The notes: generated from the letters alone by a model not told the origin. DNA of 64,000 nt from Saccharina japonica (GCA_008828725.1 MEHQ01001252.1:62001-126000), one strand, 5' to 3'. Numbered from the stretch's first letter, positions 1-11,000 are shown. Numbers and translations are program-made.

Positions 1-776
1 GCGACTCTGCGTCACGCTCTGGAAACCGTCGAAAATTCGGTGCGGATGTACCTCCAGTTCCACGCCCATGACCTCGCGCCTTTCTCACAGGAAGTGCGCG
101 AATCACTGGTCACCACCATGAACGAGGACTCGAGGAAGCCACCCACAAGATCGCCCTGGCCGCGGCGAGCGTCTGGTGGCTGGACCCCCTAATGCCTCCT
201 CCCGTTTTCAGCCACCAGACACTCGCCGTTTTTGCTGCTCACGTTTCAGCACCCCGTTTTAGCTCAGCTGCTCGCGCTAGTGGAGGAGGGCGCGCAAACA
301 GCCTCGTCTCCCGCACCGATCTGTGGGTGCGCTCGCGCGCGCCAACAACCAGGGCGGGGAACACGAAACGCAAATCATCTTCCGGGGCCAGCCGGCCCAA
401 AGGGACGATAACGAGAGGCTGGGCGAGCCCCGGGCCGGGGGGCGAAAACTTCCGAGCGCGGCTCCAGCACGCAGGTACCCCGAGCGGGGCCTGCGACTAC
501 GCGTGGCGGGGCCTGCACTGCCCCCGAGACAGCTGCCCTTCCACGCACGACCAGGTCGCCGGGGCAGCCGGAGCTGCGCCTGCAGCCCAGCCGCTGTCCT
601 CTCTACCCCCTCCCCCACCCCCTCTCCGACTGTCAGTCCCGCAACAGCAGGCCCCCGGCGGCGGGGGACTCAGCCGCCCGCCGGGCGCCGCACGGTTCGG
701 CCGGAACCAGGGCGGCGGGGGACGCGGCGCGACCCACTTTGGCGTGGGAGCGGGCCGGGGGAGGGGCGGCAATTGA
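1..776 (+). pseudogene. Gag-like region of the DIRS element, with CCCH zinc finger
   Basis: This region occupies the Gag position upstream of the polymerase part. Its second half encodes a finger with spacing C-x8-C-x4-C-x3-H (around 500-560), then a proline-rich stretch and a Gly/Arg-rich tail with RGG-like runs, a composition typical of RNA-binding capsid or nucleocapsid proteins. The minus-strand DIRS element of this window has a finger of the same spacing in the same place (about 40710-40770), also followed by a Gly/Arg-rich stretch; that is my main reason for assigning this region to the element rather than to a host gene. No capsid fold can be recognised by eye. The copy is broken and cut by the window edge. 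Confidence 0.5.
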
Positions 777-1258
777 CGACAAGGGCTCTGCCAGCAGGCA
801 GGGCCGACCACGGGGGGAGGGGGCAGGTGGAGGGAGCGAGCTCTTCCCCGACGCTATTAATAGGAGGTCCGTGGGACTTCACAGTGCACCCACACCCGGA
901 TCGGTTTCGCCGGCACTGCTTCGCGGTGAGTGTTAGTATTTCACAGGCGTCTAGGCAGATCAACACAGGGCAGAATCGTGCGTACTCGTCACAAGAACAT
1001 GACCAACCACGTTCGCACCACAGACACCTCTCACCAGACCCGCGAGGGGAGGCATACACCAAAGGAACGTTCGTACGCACCGCCGTCACAGTACATGCGC
1101 GGGGGTAGTTACCCCGCCCGTTTCTTATTATTTCCTGCTTGTACGTCGAAGTACATACTTTTATCTTTCTTTTGTTTTACTTATTCACTTATTTATCTCA
1201 TTTAGTTTGAGCTTAGGGGGCCAGTTACCCTATCTGCGTACACACGCGTTCGTACACG
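777..1258. other. Non-coding spacer of the DIRS element
   Basis: About 480 bases with no convincing reading frame. It holds one CTATTAATAG palindrome (from about 854) in a GC-rich context, then an AT-rich run near 1125-1205. Around 1217 there is a first isolated copy of the GGGCCAGTTACCC string that recurs in the tandem array immediately downstream. Confidence 0.4.
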
Positions 1259-2127
1259 ATAAACGGGGCGTTGCGTTTGAACAGCGGGGCAGTTCCCCCA
1301 CTTCACGGGCAGTCGGTCACTGCCGAGAGTTTTTGCCGAAGGTTCATTCGTTTTCCGGAGGCAAGGGGTGAACAGAGGGCCCGTTACCCCACTTCAGATT
1401 GGAGAAAAGGTTCACTGCCTTGCCGCTGTTTGAGTTAGTGGGCCGGTTACCCCCTCCCGCTGGTGCCGTCAGTACCGGCCAAGCGGGAGGCTCACTCAGT
1501 TTCCGGTGCAGGTTCAGTGGGGCCAGTCCACCCTTTCAGTACACGCAGCGATAAAAGGGGCGAGCGTTTGAACAGCGGGGCAGTTCCCCCACTTCACGGG
1601 CAGTCGGTCACTGCCGAGAGTTTTTGCCGAAGGTTCATTTGTTTTCCGGAGGGCAACGGGTGAACAGAGGGCCAGTTACCCCACTTCAGAGTGGAGAAAA
1701 GGTTCACCGCCTTGCCGATGTTTGAGTTAGTGGGCCAGTTACCCCTCCCGCTGGTGCCGTCAGTACTGACCAAGCGGGAGGCTCACTCAGTTTCCGGTGC
1801 AGTTTCAGTGGGGCCAGTCCACCCTTTCAGTACACGCAGCGATAAAAGGGGCGAGCGTTTGAACAGCGGGCCAGTTCCCCCACTTCACGGGCAGTCGGTC
1901 AGTGCTGAGAGCTTTTGCCCAAGGTTCATTCGTGTTCCGGAGGCAAGGGGTGAACAGAGGGCCAGTTACCCCACTTCAGATTGGCGAGAAGGTTCACCAC
2001 TCGCCGCTGTTTGAGTTACTGGGTCAGCTACCCCCTCCCGCTGGTGCCGTCAGTACCGGCCAAGCAGGAGGCTCACTCAGTTTCCGGTGCAGTTTCAGTG
2101 GGGCCAGTCCACCCTTTCAGTGCACGC
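1259..2127 (+). repeat. 291-bp tandem repeat, about three copies, between gag-like and pol regions
   Basis: The start of the string AACAGCGGG recurs at 1280, 1571 and 1862, giving a period of exactly 291 bp; the third copy ends near 2127. The copies look well over 90% alike. Each unit contains four related sub-motifs built on GGGCCAGTTACCCC (for example GGGCAGTTCCCCCACTTCA and GGGCCAGTCCACCC), so the unit may itself have grown from a shorter repeat. Open frames cross the array but none resembles a known protein. It sits where a DIRS element has its internal non-coding spacer, so it may be part of that element's regulatory or promoter sequence, or a satellite captured by it. Confidence 0.9.
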
Positions 2128-2329
2128 ATCGCAGCAAGCTCATACAGAATCAGTCACAGAACTAGACCTCACTCCACACGCGCGCGAACGAGAGCCAGAA
2201 TCAGCAGGTCCGGGCACCCCTCCCGCGTACCACGGGCAGTTAGGTAACCGTAGACTCACTCGTCAGAAACCACATCAGGTTCCGCAAACCCTCGATAAAA
2301 CACCGGGGGTTCATCACTCCAACAGTACG

Positions 2330-4640
2330 TGCTTGATCACACAAGACCGAGTCGGGGGCCTGCGGAACAGGGCCAGACGGAATCACGCAGGCCACGGGTA
2401 GCCCAGTACACGTTCGGCCCGGTCGATTCGCGGATGGGTAGCGGGTCAGCACGCTCGCGGCTTCCTGATGGGGAGTCGCTCAGTCGGTCACGGGCCGAAC
2501 CCCTGGTAAAAGACTGGCACGCAGAAACAAAAAAGCTCGATACGGTCGACCCGGACCCCCGAGGTCGACAAGCAGTACTATACAAGTTAGTAGACATTTG
2601 CACCACCCTGACGAGACTGTACCGCGGCGTCGTAGGCGACGTAGCCAGAGCCCTGGGAGGAGCTTTGGTAGCCCCCCCAATAGACGCAACAAACATACGA
2701 CGATATTTCGGCGACCTCAAAGGCTTCGGGGCCATTAACGACCTGATCACGATAGTCACGAGGGGGGTGCCCGTGAACGTAGCCCCCACCGGAGCCAATT
2801 TGGAACGCGCACTGAGGAACCGCAACCACCGAAGCGCCGCCGAGCATTTACCAGCAATCTGGAAAAAACTCAGCTAAGATGTACGGCGTCAGAAATGCAT
2901 AGTGATACGGAAGGAAGCCGCGCATGAAATCCCGGGGCTTTGGGGGTCGCCTCTGGGGGCGGTCGTCACCCACAAGGTCCGGATCATTAACGATTTTTCG
3001 TTCGAGGCGCAGAGCAAAGGAACAAAAGGAGGACTCAATGCAGACACAGACCCAGACGCCGTACCCCAATGCCTATGCGCCGAAGCCCTTCGCAAATTCC
3101 TCACGGAACTAGTCAGTCTGAGGAAAAAATACCCGAACAAGCGCATTCTGATGAGCAAGGCCGACGCCTCAGACGCGTTCCGAAACGTTAGGGTAGACCC
3201 AGACAAAGCCCACAATTTCTGCTACACAGTAAGGGAGCTGATAGTAATCGATTTTCGCCTCACGTTTGGGTGGTCTGGGTCCCCGGGTTTCTGGGGCGTG
3301 ATGTCGGCGGTGGCCGAGCACGCCCACTAACACCACGATCCAGACGGCTCAGTTACTGAACGAGGGATTAGACATGTTGGCACACGTCTAGATTGTGGAC
3401 CGCTGGGAGGAGGGAAAACCCACGCCTGTCCCGGACGGCGCAAGAGTCACCGCGCACCGGGGGGGGAGGGGTGTTCGATCCCTTCTTCGCCACGGTGTAC
3501 GTGGATGACTATCTATTGATGAGGGTTCAACATTCAGACCACGACACGACGGCGTTAACCGCGTCGGCCTCGCTTGCCTCGGACCACGTGCGATTATTCG
3601 GGCCAGGCGAGACCCGCGTCACGCCCATCTTAGCGCCGAAAAAGAGCACTGGCTGGGATACCACAATCGACGCTCTAGCTTTCACCATCAATTTGCACAC
3701 TATGAGAATCTAGCTGACACGCAAAAAATCGAAGCCATCGCTAACCTCCACGACCAGTGGCCCTCGAGAAGGCGTAGCGCCAGAGCAAGGGACGTTCTCA
3801 GTATGCCAGGGAAGCTGTGGAATCTCACGTCTGTAGTGCGCGCCGGCAGATATTTCGTGTGGAGGCTGTTGAGATTTACAGGCCTTCACGACGAGCGGCA
3901 CCCCAGAAACCAGAACGTAGCGCCCCTTGGAAGTGAGTTCCACGCCGACCTCAGTTTCTGGAAGTGGGCCATCAGCAAGAAACTTCTCCAATTAGGAGAA
4001 GCAGTTTTGGCCCCCTGTTACACAGCGCTAAGACGCCTGGCCAAACGACACTATCTGTCGCCAGTTTCGAAGCGGTGGGCGGGTACTGTCGCGAACACCG
4101 GATGTACTGGAGATACGACCTACCGCCCGGGCTGACGCAGGAGCTAAAACAGAAGGCCGAGCGACGCGAAACATGCACATCACAATCAATCTGCTAGAGC
4201 TTCTAGGGATGGTAGTGACCGCCTGAGTAATGCTGGAATTGAGGTGACACCCAGAGGCGGTAGGAGATCCCATCGCGATGCGCGGCGATAACGTGGCTGC
4301 TGTCACGTGGGCCAATCGCTGCGGCGGGGCTAGAGACAAGCGAGCATGCCTACGAGAATGCTCGGTCGTCTAGAAATCAAGGGGGATTGGAGCCACGATG
4401 CAAACCACATACCGGGGGTCCAAAACACCTTGGCAGACGGCATATCGCGTTGGTTCCGCACCGCAATAGCAGAAAGGACCCGGGACCTGACTAACAGCGA
4501 TGCCTGGGTGGAACAGCCTATCGGTCCCCGGGGAAAAAATATTTTTGACATCGTGCTCCAAACCAAGAACCTGCAGACCCGACACGACGACAGCCTGTGG
4601 CGTATCGTGGCCAATGACGGAGACCATGCTTGACCACTGC
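2330..4640 (+). pseudogene. Reverse transcriptase and RNase H region of the DIRS element
   Basis: The N-terminal part (about 2500-2880) is a pre-RT segment. RT motifs follow: a KVRIINDFS-type segment (about 2965), SKADASDAFRNV (about 3150), the FGWSGSPGFWG segment (about 3265) typical of DIRS RTs, and the catalytic box V-Y-V-D-D (about 3500). The connection domain with SFWKW lies near 3950. The RNase H part shows an M-R-G-D-N-x-A-A-V segment (about 4280) and a DANHIPGVQNTLADGISRW segment (about 4400). Established knowledge: this enzyme copies the element RNA to DNA for recombinase-mediated circular insertion. The region is broken. The same domain order and very similar motifs occur in the minus-strand element at 36534-42291. 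Confidence 0.85.
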
Positions 4641-4684
4641 AGCTTGCTCGGGCTTTACCCGGTACACACTGCCCCCCCCCCACC

Positions 4685-5812
4685 GTGTTATCCCTTCTCC
4701 ATCCCACTCGCGCGGTACCGGCCCACGCAGGAACAGGGCCCAACACGTCGCGCGACACGGGCGCGGCGGCGCGTCTGGTGGAGACGCTCGCGCTCGCCTC
4801 AGTGGGGAAAAGTACCCAAAAGCTCTATTTGGCAAAGAGGAACACGTGGGTGGCAGAGAGGGCAGAGCAGGGTAAGGAAGCGTGGTTGCAGTACGACCCC
4901 GACAATCCAAACCAAGTGTTGTATGAGCTGATGGAGTTCATGGCGTGTGGTTGTTACGTACACAACAATCAGCAGTCGACCGTAAGGGGGTACCTTGCCG
5001 ATATCAACTTTTTCCACAACATGTACGCAGGCTGGGAGCTTCCAACCTCACATTGCATGATCGTAGCTGTGGGAAAGGGGATCGATCGAGCGCACGGAAT
5101 GTCACAGAAAAAAGCGCAGGTCAGGCTGCCGATGACCTGGGCCTTTTTGTCACAAGGGAAGCAAGTAGTTTCCAGTATGGTACACGGGGGACACGTCATG
5201 TGGTTGAGCCTGGTGTTGTCGTATTTTCTGTGGTGCCGCGCGTCTGAGTTGTGGGCGTACGCGGACGGAAAAGTTCACCCCAAATTCTGCTTGACGCGCA
5301 GCTGGCTTACGTTTTTTCGGGGGGAGCTCCGGGTTGCCTTCGAGAACAGAGCATCCGCGGAAGCGGTGCAGGTGCGGTTCGTGGCGTCGAAGACGGACCA
5401 GAAGAGGGCGGGATGTACGATCACGCGGAAACGCCTTGCGAGCGCCGGGGAGGCTGGGGCAGGTGCGATGGGCGCTTTCGGATTTTTGCTGGAGCTTCTC
5501 GCTGTGCACCCCTCGCTCCCGGGGGGATCACCCCTAACGGTCAGGTTGTCCCCACTCGGCTGGAGCCCGTTCACCCGGACGGAAGCGGTAGCAGCGTTGC
5601 GCCTCAAGATCGGGAGCAGCGGCCGAGACCCGGCGCAGTACGCATTGCACTCGGGGAGAATCGGAGGGGCAACGCAGCTGCCGGCGCGAGGCGTCCAGAG
5701 CTCCAAATCCAACGCGCGGGCAGGTGGAAATCAAGCGCGTTCATGACGTACGTGCGGGAGGCTGGGGAAGGGGCAGGCTCGGCCTCCGCCGCGCTAGCGA
5801 AAACGGGGTGAA
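4685..5812 (+). pseudogene. Tyrosine recombinase region of the DIRS element
   Basis: A phage-integrase-type tyrosine recombinase of about 370 codons. The SAM-like N-terminal half (about 4780-5100) is followed by the catalytic half. The first catalytic arginine is in the segment LWCRASELW (about 5228). The H-x-x-R box reads H-S-G-R-I-G-G-A-T (about 5648), and the nucleophile tyrosine is expected in the R-W-K-x-x-x-F-M-x-Y segment near 5720-5755. In DIRS elements this enzyme replaces the DDE integrase and recombines the circular DNA intermediate into the genome. The copy is broken near its 3' end. The ancestral start is uncertain; the region overlaps or directly abuts the RNase H part. Confidence 0.85.
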
Positions 5813-5888
5813 CGCGGTTCTCGGGTTTCGTGTTTAGATGGGGCCGGAGATGTGTACGAGCAGGCTGGCCTTATGGTGTGATATGTTA

Positions 5889-6105
5889 CTTAGCCCCGCC
5901 GGGGGAGGAGCGGCACGTAATTTTTCGGGTTAGCCTGTCTCATTAATCTTCGGGGGATTTCCTACTGTAGTGGAATTTATTAACGTGGGGTTGTTGGCGG
6001 GGTTTCCCACGGTCCTGGCTGGCCTTTTTAGCACGATGGTGAGCGTGCCTTGCCTGCTGTAGACAAATAACATATTCCAAAAATTCTTGAGCTATAACAA
6101 ACTGT
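5889..6105 (+). repeat. DIRS 3' repeat, copy B1
   Basis: A block of about 217 bp starting CTTAGCCCCGCC and ending near TTCTTGAGCTATAAC, repeated at 6522-6735 with roughly 90% identity and an offset of 633 bp. It begins just after the recombinase region. The pair separated by a unique block matches the B1-A2-B2 layout of PAT-like split direct repeats. Confidence 0.85.
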
Positions 6106-6521
6106 AGGTTTCCGCAGGAAACTGGCGTTTGTGAGGCGGTTTGAATTCGAGTAACGGAATATTATTTGTGTAATTGGCCAACGTGAGAGCCCGTCTCAGG
6201 AAGTGTCCAGTCTCCGTCGGCACAGGACAGTGAGGGCAGCGAGCTCGTACGAGATCACAAAGGACACGAATGAGAGAGCTGACGTGTCTTCACTCGTATA
6301 GTAGCTGGTACCTCTGGTTTGGGTTTTATCGTGACTTCTGCGTGTAGACGACAGCGAGACAAGTTTGTATTGATCGACTTTCCCACCCGCCCGCCCTGCC
6401 GCTCAAGAGAGGGGAGGAAACAGGTTTCAACAAGTCGGTCCGATTGTCGAGCTGTTTTTCACTTTTCATTTTATCTGTTATCGTACGATTTACATATATA
6501 TATACAGTGACTGGGATGTTT
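6106..6521 (+). other. Unique block between the two DIRS 3' repeats (candidate A2)
   Basis: About 416 bases between the two copies of the 3' repeat. No coding signal. If the element follows the PAT plan, the same sequence should occur at the element's 5' end, which lies left of this window. It ends in a short (TA)n stretch near 6495. Confidence 0.4.
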
Positions 6522-6735
6522 CTTAGCCCCGCCGGGGAAGGAGCGGGGCATAAGTTTTCGGGTTAGCCTGTCTCATTAATCTTCGGGGGGGTTCCTACCG
6601 TAGTGGTATTTATTAACGTGGGGTTGTTGGCGGGGTTTCCCACATCCCTGGCAGGCCTTTTTAGCACGACGGTGAGCATGCTTTGCCTGCTGTAGACAAA
6701 TAACATATTCCAAGAATTCTTGAGCCATAACTAAC
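6522..6735 (+). repeat. DIRS 3' repeat, copy B2, and probable right end of element
   Basis: Second copy of the 5889-6105 block. Homology to the first copy stops at about 6733, where the 177-bp satellite begins. That abrupt switch is my basis for placing the right edge of the element here. Confidence 0.75.
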
Positions 6736-7237
6736 AATACCGTGCGGGGCGGTATCGAGCCTAGGGATCACATATTTCATACCCAATTTGGCGGAGTGGT
6801 AGTGTATGGAAGGATTAATTATCTGGTGATAGGACCTTATCTTCCCCGTGTGCGGCATACCCTCAACGATATCACAGCCATTCAGTGATAAGGGCCAGTG
6901 GGCTTGGGGTTTCCACACCGTGCCCGGCGGTCTCGACCCGCGGGACCTCGATTTTCGTCCCCGCGTTGTTGGGGTTATAGACGTATGGAGGGATTTCCGA
7001 TCCGGGGATGGGACCCTATCGTCCCGGGTGGCGCCGGCTTACTTGTAACCCCCAGCCAATAAGCGATCTGCCGGTGGGGCTGGGGTGTTCAAACCGTGCG
7101 GGGCAGTGTCGACCGGGGAGGGCTCGATATTCGTCGCCGTGGTAGTGGGGTTATACATGTACGGAGAGGTTTCCGATCCGGGGATTGGACCGTATCGTCC
7201 CCGGGTGGTGCTGGCTTTTCTCCCTAGCCCAAGCCAA
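6735..7237 (+). repeat. 177-180-bp satellite (family C), about three units
   Basis: The string CCGTGCGGGGCGGT and relatives recur at 6740, 6917 and 7095, giving a period near 177. Each unit reads: a GGGGTTTCCACACCGTGC block, TCGTCCCCGGGT, ATGTATGGAGGGATTTCCGA, GGGGATGGGACC, then AGCCAATCAGCGATCGG. Units are about 75-85% alike. Every good unit carries a CCAAT-box-like AGCCAATCAG. Further blocks lie at 8016-8075, 8850-9130, 15930-16276 and 16714-16975. No protein is evident. Confidence 0.85.
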
Positions 7238-8015
7238 TGAGGGCATGTCCAAAAAGAAACGACAATCAATAACGAAAAACGAAACCATTTCGTTTTCGAT
7301 ATCATTTTAGCCGATGTGTTCAAACCGAAAAGATTTGTGAACACCAAGACCCAGGCGAAAAACAACTGAGGGCACAAGCTATGGACTGTTCACAACTACT
7401 TCGTATGTACACAACACATGCCGACAATCTACTCGTAGCGCTCGCCAACACAGGCCCACCAGAGAAGCAGGAAGACGCGACGACAATTCAATACCGGGAG
7501 GTCGTTGGGCCTCCCATGGAGGTGGTCGTGTTCCGACGTTGACGCCCCGTGATCAAAATTCGAATTATACTGAGAACGGCCTTCCAACCTCATGATCGAG
7601 GGCATCATGCTGAACTCTACTCAACTTATCTTCGATTTGGCTCGAACGCCGGGAAACAAAGGCCCTAGAGCGTCGGGGCTGGTGTTGTGGTCGGCCTACT
7701 GGCTATTTACGGGGGATCTATGCGGCTGTGTGGCCGTGCTAGCTGTGGGTTTCGAGCTGCGTGCGGCAGTCCTGATGGGATATTTTGACGTGGCTGCGCT
7801 GACCAGTAGGACACGCTGAATTGTTGCTGTTGGTGCTTTCGTTTTCCTTTTCGTTTTTCAGCTGTCAACTTTGTGTTTTTCGCAATAGGTTGGAAATCGT
7901 TGATTTTCCCAGAACAAAAAAAACGAAGGGGAACACGTTTTTACCAGGGACCAATCAGCGCCCTGTTCATTTTTATTTGGTTTTTGGTTTTCGTTTCTGT
8001 TTGAATATGCCCTCA
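7238..8015. mobile_element. 778-bp MITE with terminal inverted repeats and 5-bp target duplication
   Basis: The left end reads TGAGGGCATGTCCAAAAAGA and the right end, read on the other strand, TGAGGGCATATTCAAACAGA, so the TIRs are about 25-30 bp with few mismatches. The pentamer GCCAA lies directly outside both ends (7233-7237 and 8016-8020), a perfect 5-bp target duplication. The insertion lies inside the 177-bp satellite, whose sequence resumes at 8021. The interior has small ORFs, the largest of 75 codons (7592-7819), none recognisable, so this is probably a non-autonomous DNA element. The superfamily is unclear: the TIR start does not match any family I can name with confidence. Confidence 0.8.
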
Positions 8016-8075
8016 GCCAAACAGTGTTAAAGCCAAGGGAGTTGGGGTTTCCACACCGTGCATGGCGGTATGCAC

Positions 8076-8815
8076 CTAGGTACATTTTGCTCGGGCCATG
8101 TTGGGCTGTTCGAAAATCTTGAGACACCGTACAGTTACAAAGCTCAACACTGCCCGCAGCTTTTCACGATTTCTTATTTTTTATTATATATGAATTCGCC
8201 TCGTTTGTGCAAAAAACGTGTAAACAAGACCCTGGTTTCTCTGGGGGTAATACTTTTCACACCCAAATTCTGAGCACTGATTTGGTTTTTTAATATATAT
8301 ATTTGTTCGCCTCGTTTGTGCAAAAAACGTGTAAACAAGCCCCTGGTTTCTCTGGGGGTAATACTTTCCACACCCAAATTCTGAGCACTGATTTGGGGAG
8401 CTATGGGTATAAGCCGGGGGCCATTTTTGTCGCATAAAAAAAAAAAAAAAATCGACAGAGATACGAGGAAAAATAGGAATCTTGAAGGTCGTTTGCCCTA
8501 CTGTTTGAAAAATCGTGCGATATACAAATATAATACGGCAAACGATTGCTCTGGTCCACACCTGGGGGCGATTTTTTTCTCTACAACAAAGACGAAATTG
8601 CGTGAGATATTCATCGTTTTGCTCAAAATGACTGATTTTGGTTTTTTTTCAGTCTTGGAGAAATGTTTTTGGATGTTTTTCGCTGCAATGTTGCATAACT
8701 ACTTGAATTTAGTGTAGAAATGTATATTCTTTCTCGTTCTCAGCATCGATTCCTCTTGTCTTTGCGGTCACGAATATGGTTGTATCATTAAAAAAAAAAA
8801 AATCATGAGTTATGA
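8076..8815 (+). repeat. Dispersed repeat family D, first copy
   Basis: An AT-rich block that recurs in inverted orientation at about 22300-22860. Shared landmarks are GGTTTCTCTGGGGGTAATAC, CACCCAAATTCTGAGCACTG, the strings around TCATTTTGAGCAAAACGATG, and the AAAAAAAAATCATGAGTTATGAC end. It contains an internal tandem duplication of about 115 bp (8186-8400) in which TTCGCCTCGTTTGTGCAAAA occurs twice. The inserted block splits a satellite unit, so it post-dates the satellite. No coding capacity was recognised. Confidence 0.75.
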
Positions 8816-8849
8816 CTATAAACGTCATTGGAAATATTGTGCTGGATGG

Positions 8850-9094
8850 ACCATATGAATTTATGTATTACCTGGGGATGGGACCTTATCCCCCCCGCGT
8901 GCGGCGGACCCTGAAAGGTACCCCAGCCAGTAGGGTTGGGGTTTCCTCCCCGTGCGGGGCGGTGTCGATCAGGGGGAACTCGGTTATCGTCCCCGGGTTG
9001 TTAGAGTTGTAGATGTATGGAGGGACTTCCGATCCGGGGAAGGGCTCTTATCATCTTCCAGGTGGCGCTGGCTCTATTCTCGAGCCACAGTCAA
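8850..9094 (+). repeat. 177-180-bp satellite, further units
   Basis: Continuation of family C after the D repeat. The CCGTGCGGGGCGGTGTCGA block is near 8950 and GTAGATGTATGGAGGGACTT near 9010. The next CCGTGAGCGGCGG block at 9130 keeps the 180-bp spacing but already belongs to the 401-bp duplication. Confidence 0.8.
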
Positions 9095-9894
9095 TCAGCT
9101 ATAGCGCCAGTGGCGGTGCCGTTTCCACGCCGTGAGCGGCGGCATCCGCGTCGGGGGGGGGGATACTTCATTTTCATGCATGGCCGTAGTCGTATGACCA
9201 TAGACCCTCGCATCCCTACAATGACGGGACGGAGCATGTCGGCTTTTCACCGACCAGGCAGACATTGCTGGCACCAAGCGCCAAGCGCCATGAGGTGTTG
9301 CGCGAGTCGCATGAAGAATGAGCTGCACCCTACTATTAATAAGAACAGCTTGTGAGGCGGACTTGCATATGGATGACAGCTTCAATGAGTAAATAAACTT
9401 TCTGGTATGGCCACTTTGAGACAGCAATGGGAGCACTATGTAACTGCCTCGTGGGTGCCTTACCATATACACACTACGTGATACGATCATTCCCCTCAGC
9501 TATAGCGCCGGTGGCGCTGCGATTTCCACGCCGTGAGCGGCGGTATCGGCATGAAGGGGGGATGTACTTCATTTTCATGCATGGCCGTAGTCGTACGACC
9601 ATAGACCCTCGCATCCCTACAATACCGGGACGGAGCATGTCGGGTTTTCACCAACCAGGCAGACATTGCTAGCACCATGCGCGAAGCGCCGTGAGGTGTT
9701 GGGCGAGTCGCATGAAGGGTGAGCTGCATCTTACTATTAATAAGAACCGCTTGTGAGGATTACTTGCATATGGATGACAGCTTCAATGAGTTAGTTTAAT
9801 TTCTGGTGTGGCCACTTTGAGACAGCAATGGGAGCACTATGTAACTGCCTCGTGGGTGCCTTATATAAACACTACGTGATACGATAATTCCCCT
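9095..9894 (+). repeat. 401-bp tandem duplication, two copies
   Basis: The string TCAGCTATAGCGCC starts at 9095 and 9496, giving a 401-bp period. Copy 2 ends at about 9894 with ACGATAATTCCCC. The copies are about 93% alike. Each begins with a piece of the satellite (GTTTCCACGCCGTGAGCGGC) and contains CTATTAATAAGAAC. It is therefore a secondary amplification that captured a satellite edge. Confidence 0.9.
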
Positions 9895-10055
9895 TGTGCG
9901 GACCAAAGGTTCTCCACCCCGCACAAATTATCTAACTCGACCGCCAGCCTTGGTGACCGCCAAAAACAAACAAAAAACGGTACCCTGGTTGTCTAGGTCA
10001 CGCAGTGAGAGGCGTGTTTTACAGCGTCGTCGCTAACCGACGCCAGCCCAACCTG
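9895..10055. other. Short unassigned spacer
   Basis: About 160 bases without ORF, repeat or RNA signal that I can recognise, ending where dispersed repeat B begins. Confidence 0.3.
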
Positions 10056-11000
10056 TATGTATAGGTACCAAATGGACATTTTCCCGGAATACTTTCACAG
10101 TTCACCTCTGGTCGCAGGTCTTTTCTCGCGCTATCGGCTGCGCGGCATGCCGCGGGCCCGCGTGTGCACCACGGCGCCAGTGCGGGTCCAGCCCGAGGCC
10201 CATGGGGCGTACTCTGGGCCTTCCAAGTCGCGAATTCTGGCAAATAACTCAGGGGAGACGTTCCGACTTGACACCGCCTCGCAACTACTGTGTAAAACCT
10301 GTCGTACGACGTACGACTGTTTTTTTTGTCCGCATGACCGGAACACCCACAGCACGCACCACGCACGAGACAACAAGGACCACACCGACTTGACATTGAA
10401 CGAGGCACACATCAAGCGTCGTGCAGCAGTGGTTGATATTATGTTGCATGCGTCTGCTCTCTCTGGGCTGTGTAGAGCAGTAGCAGTTGTACAAGATGAT
10501 GGAAAAAATACTTGCGCATTTTATTAAATTCTTGAAAATTTGTTTCCAATATTTTGGAATCTACGTGGAGTACATATACAAGATCGACGAGTACATATGT
10601 ATGCCAATTACATCTACAGTACCTCTTATCTACGTAAACGATAGGTCGATCTCATAGATACGTACGAATATTTTAGTACAGCAGTAGTGCAGTACTCGTA
10701 GTACTAATATTACTGCTGCTGTACTTTACGGGTTCAAAGCAGCCAAGGCGCCACCTATCGAACAGCACAGCAGCATACAGCAGATGACGCTGAAAAACAC
10801 GCAGTAGCCGCAGTTCAGGTTGTTGCCTTTGCGACGGCTGTGGTGTCCTTTTTGCGTTCGCAGGACCCGTATAGCACAAAATTAGCAGAGGGGATTCCGC
10901 AGGTCTACAGAAGTTGTGACAGCTACGCGTACCAACTACTGCTGTGCTGTATTTTCTTTGTATATGCGTGTATACTGTACTGCCGTACACGTACTGTGCG
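10056..11000 (+). repeat. Dispersed repeat family B, copy 1
   Basis: The family starts with TATAGGTACCAAATGGACAT and ends near GTATATGCGTGTAT. Other copies lie at 14045-14974, 60070-61000 and, inverted, 58125-59012. Landmarks in order are TTTTCTCGCGCTATCGGCTG, a GC-rich block, GACACCGCCTCGCAACTACT, CGCACCACGCACGAGA, GTCTGCTCTCTCTGGGCTG, a GTAC-rich block, and a tail with GCAGAGGGGATTCCGCAGG. Both strands carry open frames of 80-170 codons, but they differ between copies and match nothing I know, so I treat the family as non-coding. Confidence 0.8.

Larger units (their letters stand above)
1..6735 (+). mobile_element. DIRS/PAT-like tyrosine-recombinase retrotransposon, left end outside window
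   Basis: A retrotransposon fossil in the order Gag-like region (about 1-776), non-coding tandem array (1259-2127), reverse transcriptase and RNase H (about 2330-4460), and tyrosine recombinase (about 4685-5812). The 3' tail holds a repeated block (5889-6105 and 6522-6735) around a unique block (6106-6521). RT plus RNase H plus tyrosine recombinase without an integrase is diagnostic of the DIRS order. The B1-A2-B2 arrangement at the 3' end resembles the split direct repeats of PAT-like members; the matching A1 would lie left of the window. The element is broken, with roughly six to eight breaks, so it is an old copy. Its right end meets the 177-bp satellite, suggesting insertion into that satellite. 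A second member lies in opposite orientation at 36534-42291. Confidence 0.85.

Noticed and set aside
192-1108. Long overlapping frames on both strands
   Set aside because: They follow from very high GC. Only the region with the CCCH finger has support; the rest lacks domain or codon evidence.
8186-8400. CRISPR-like direct repeats
   Set aside because: Only two units with no spacer diversity; this is a simple tandem duplication in a eukaryotic dispersed repeat.
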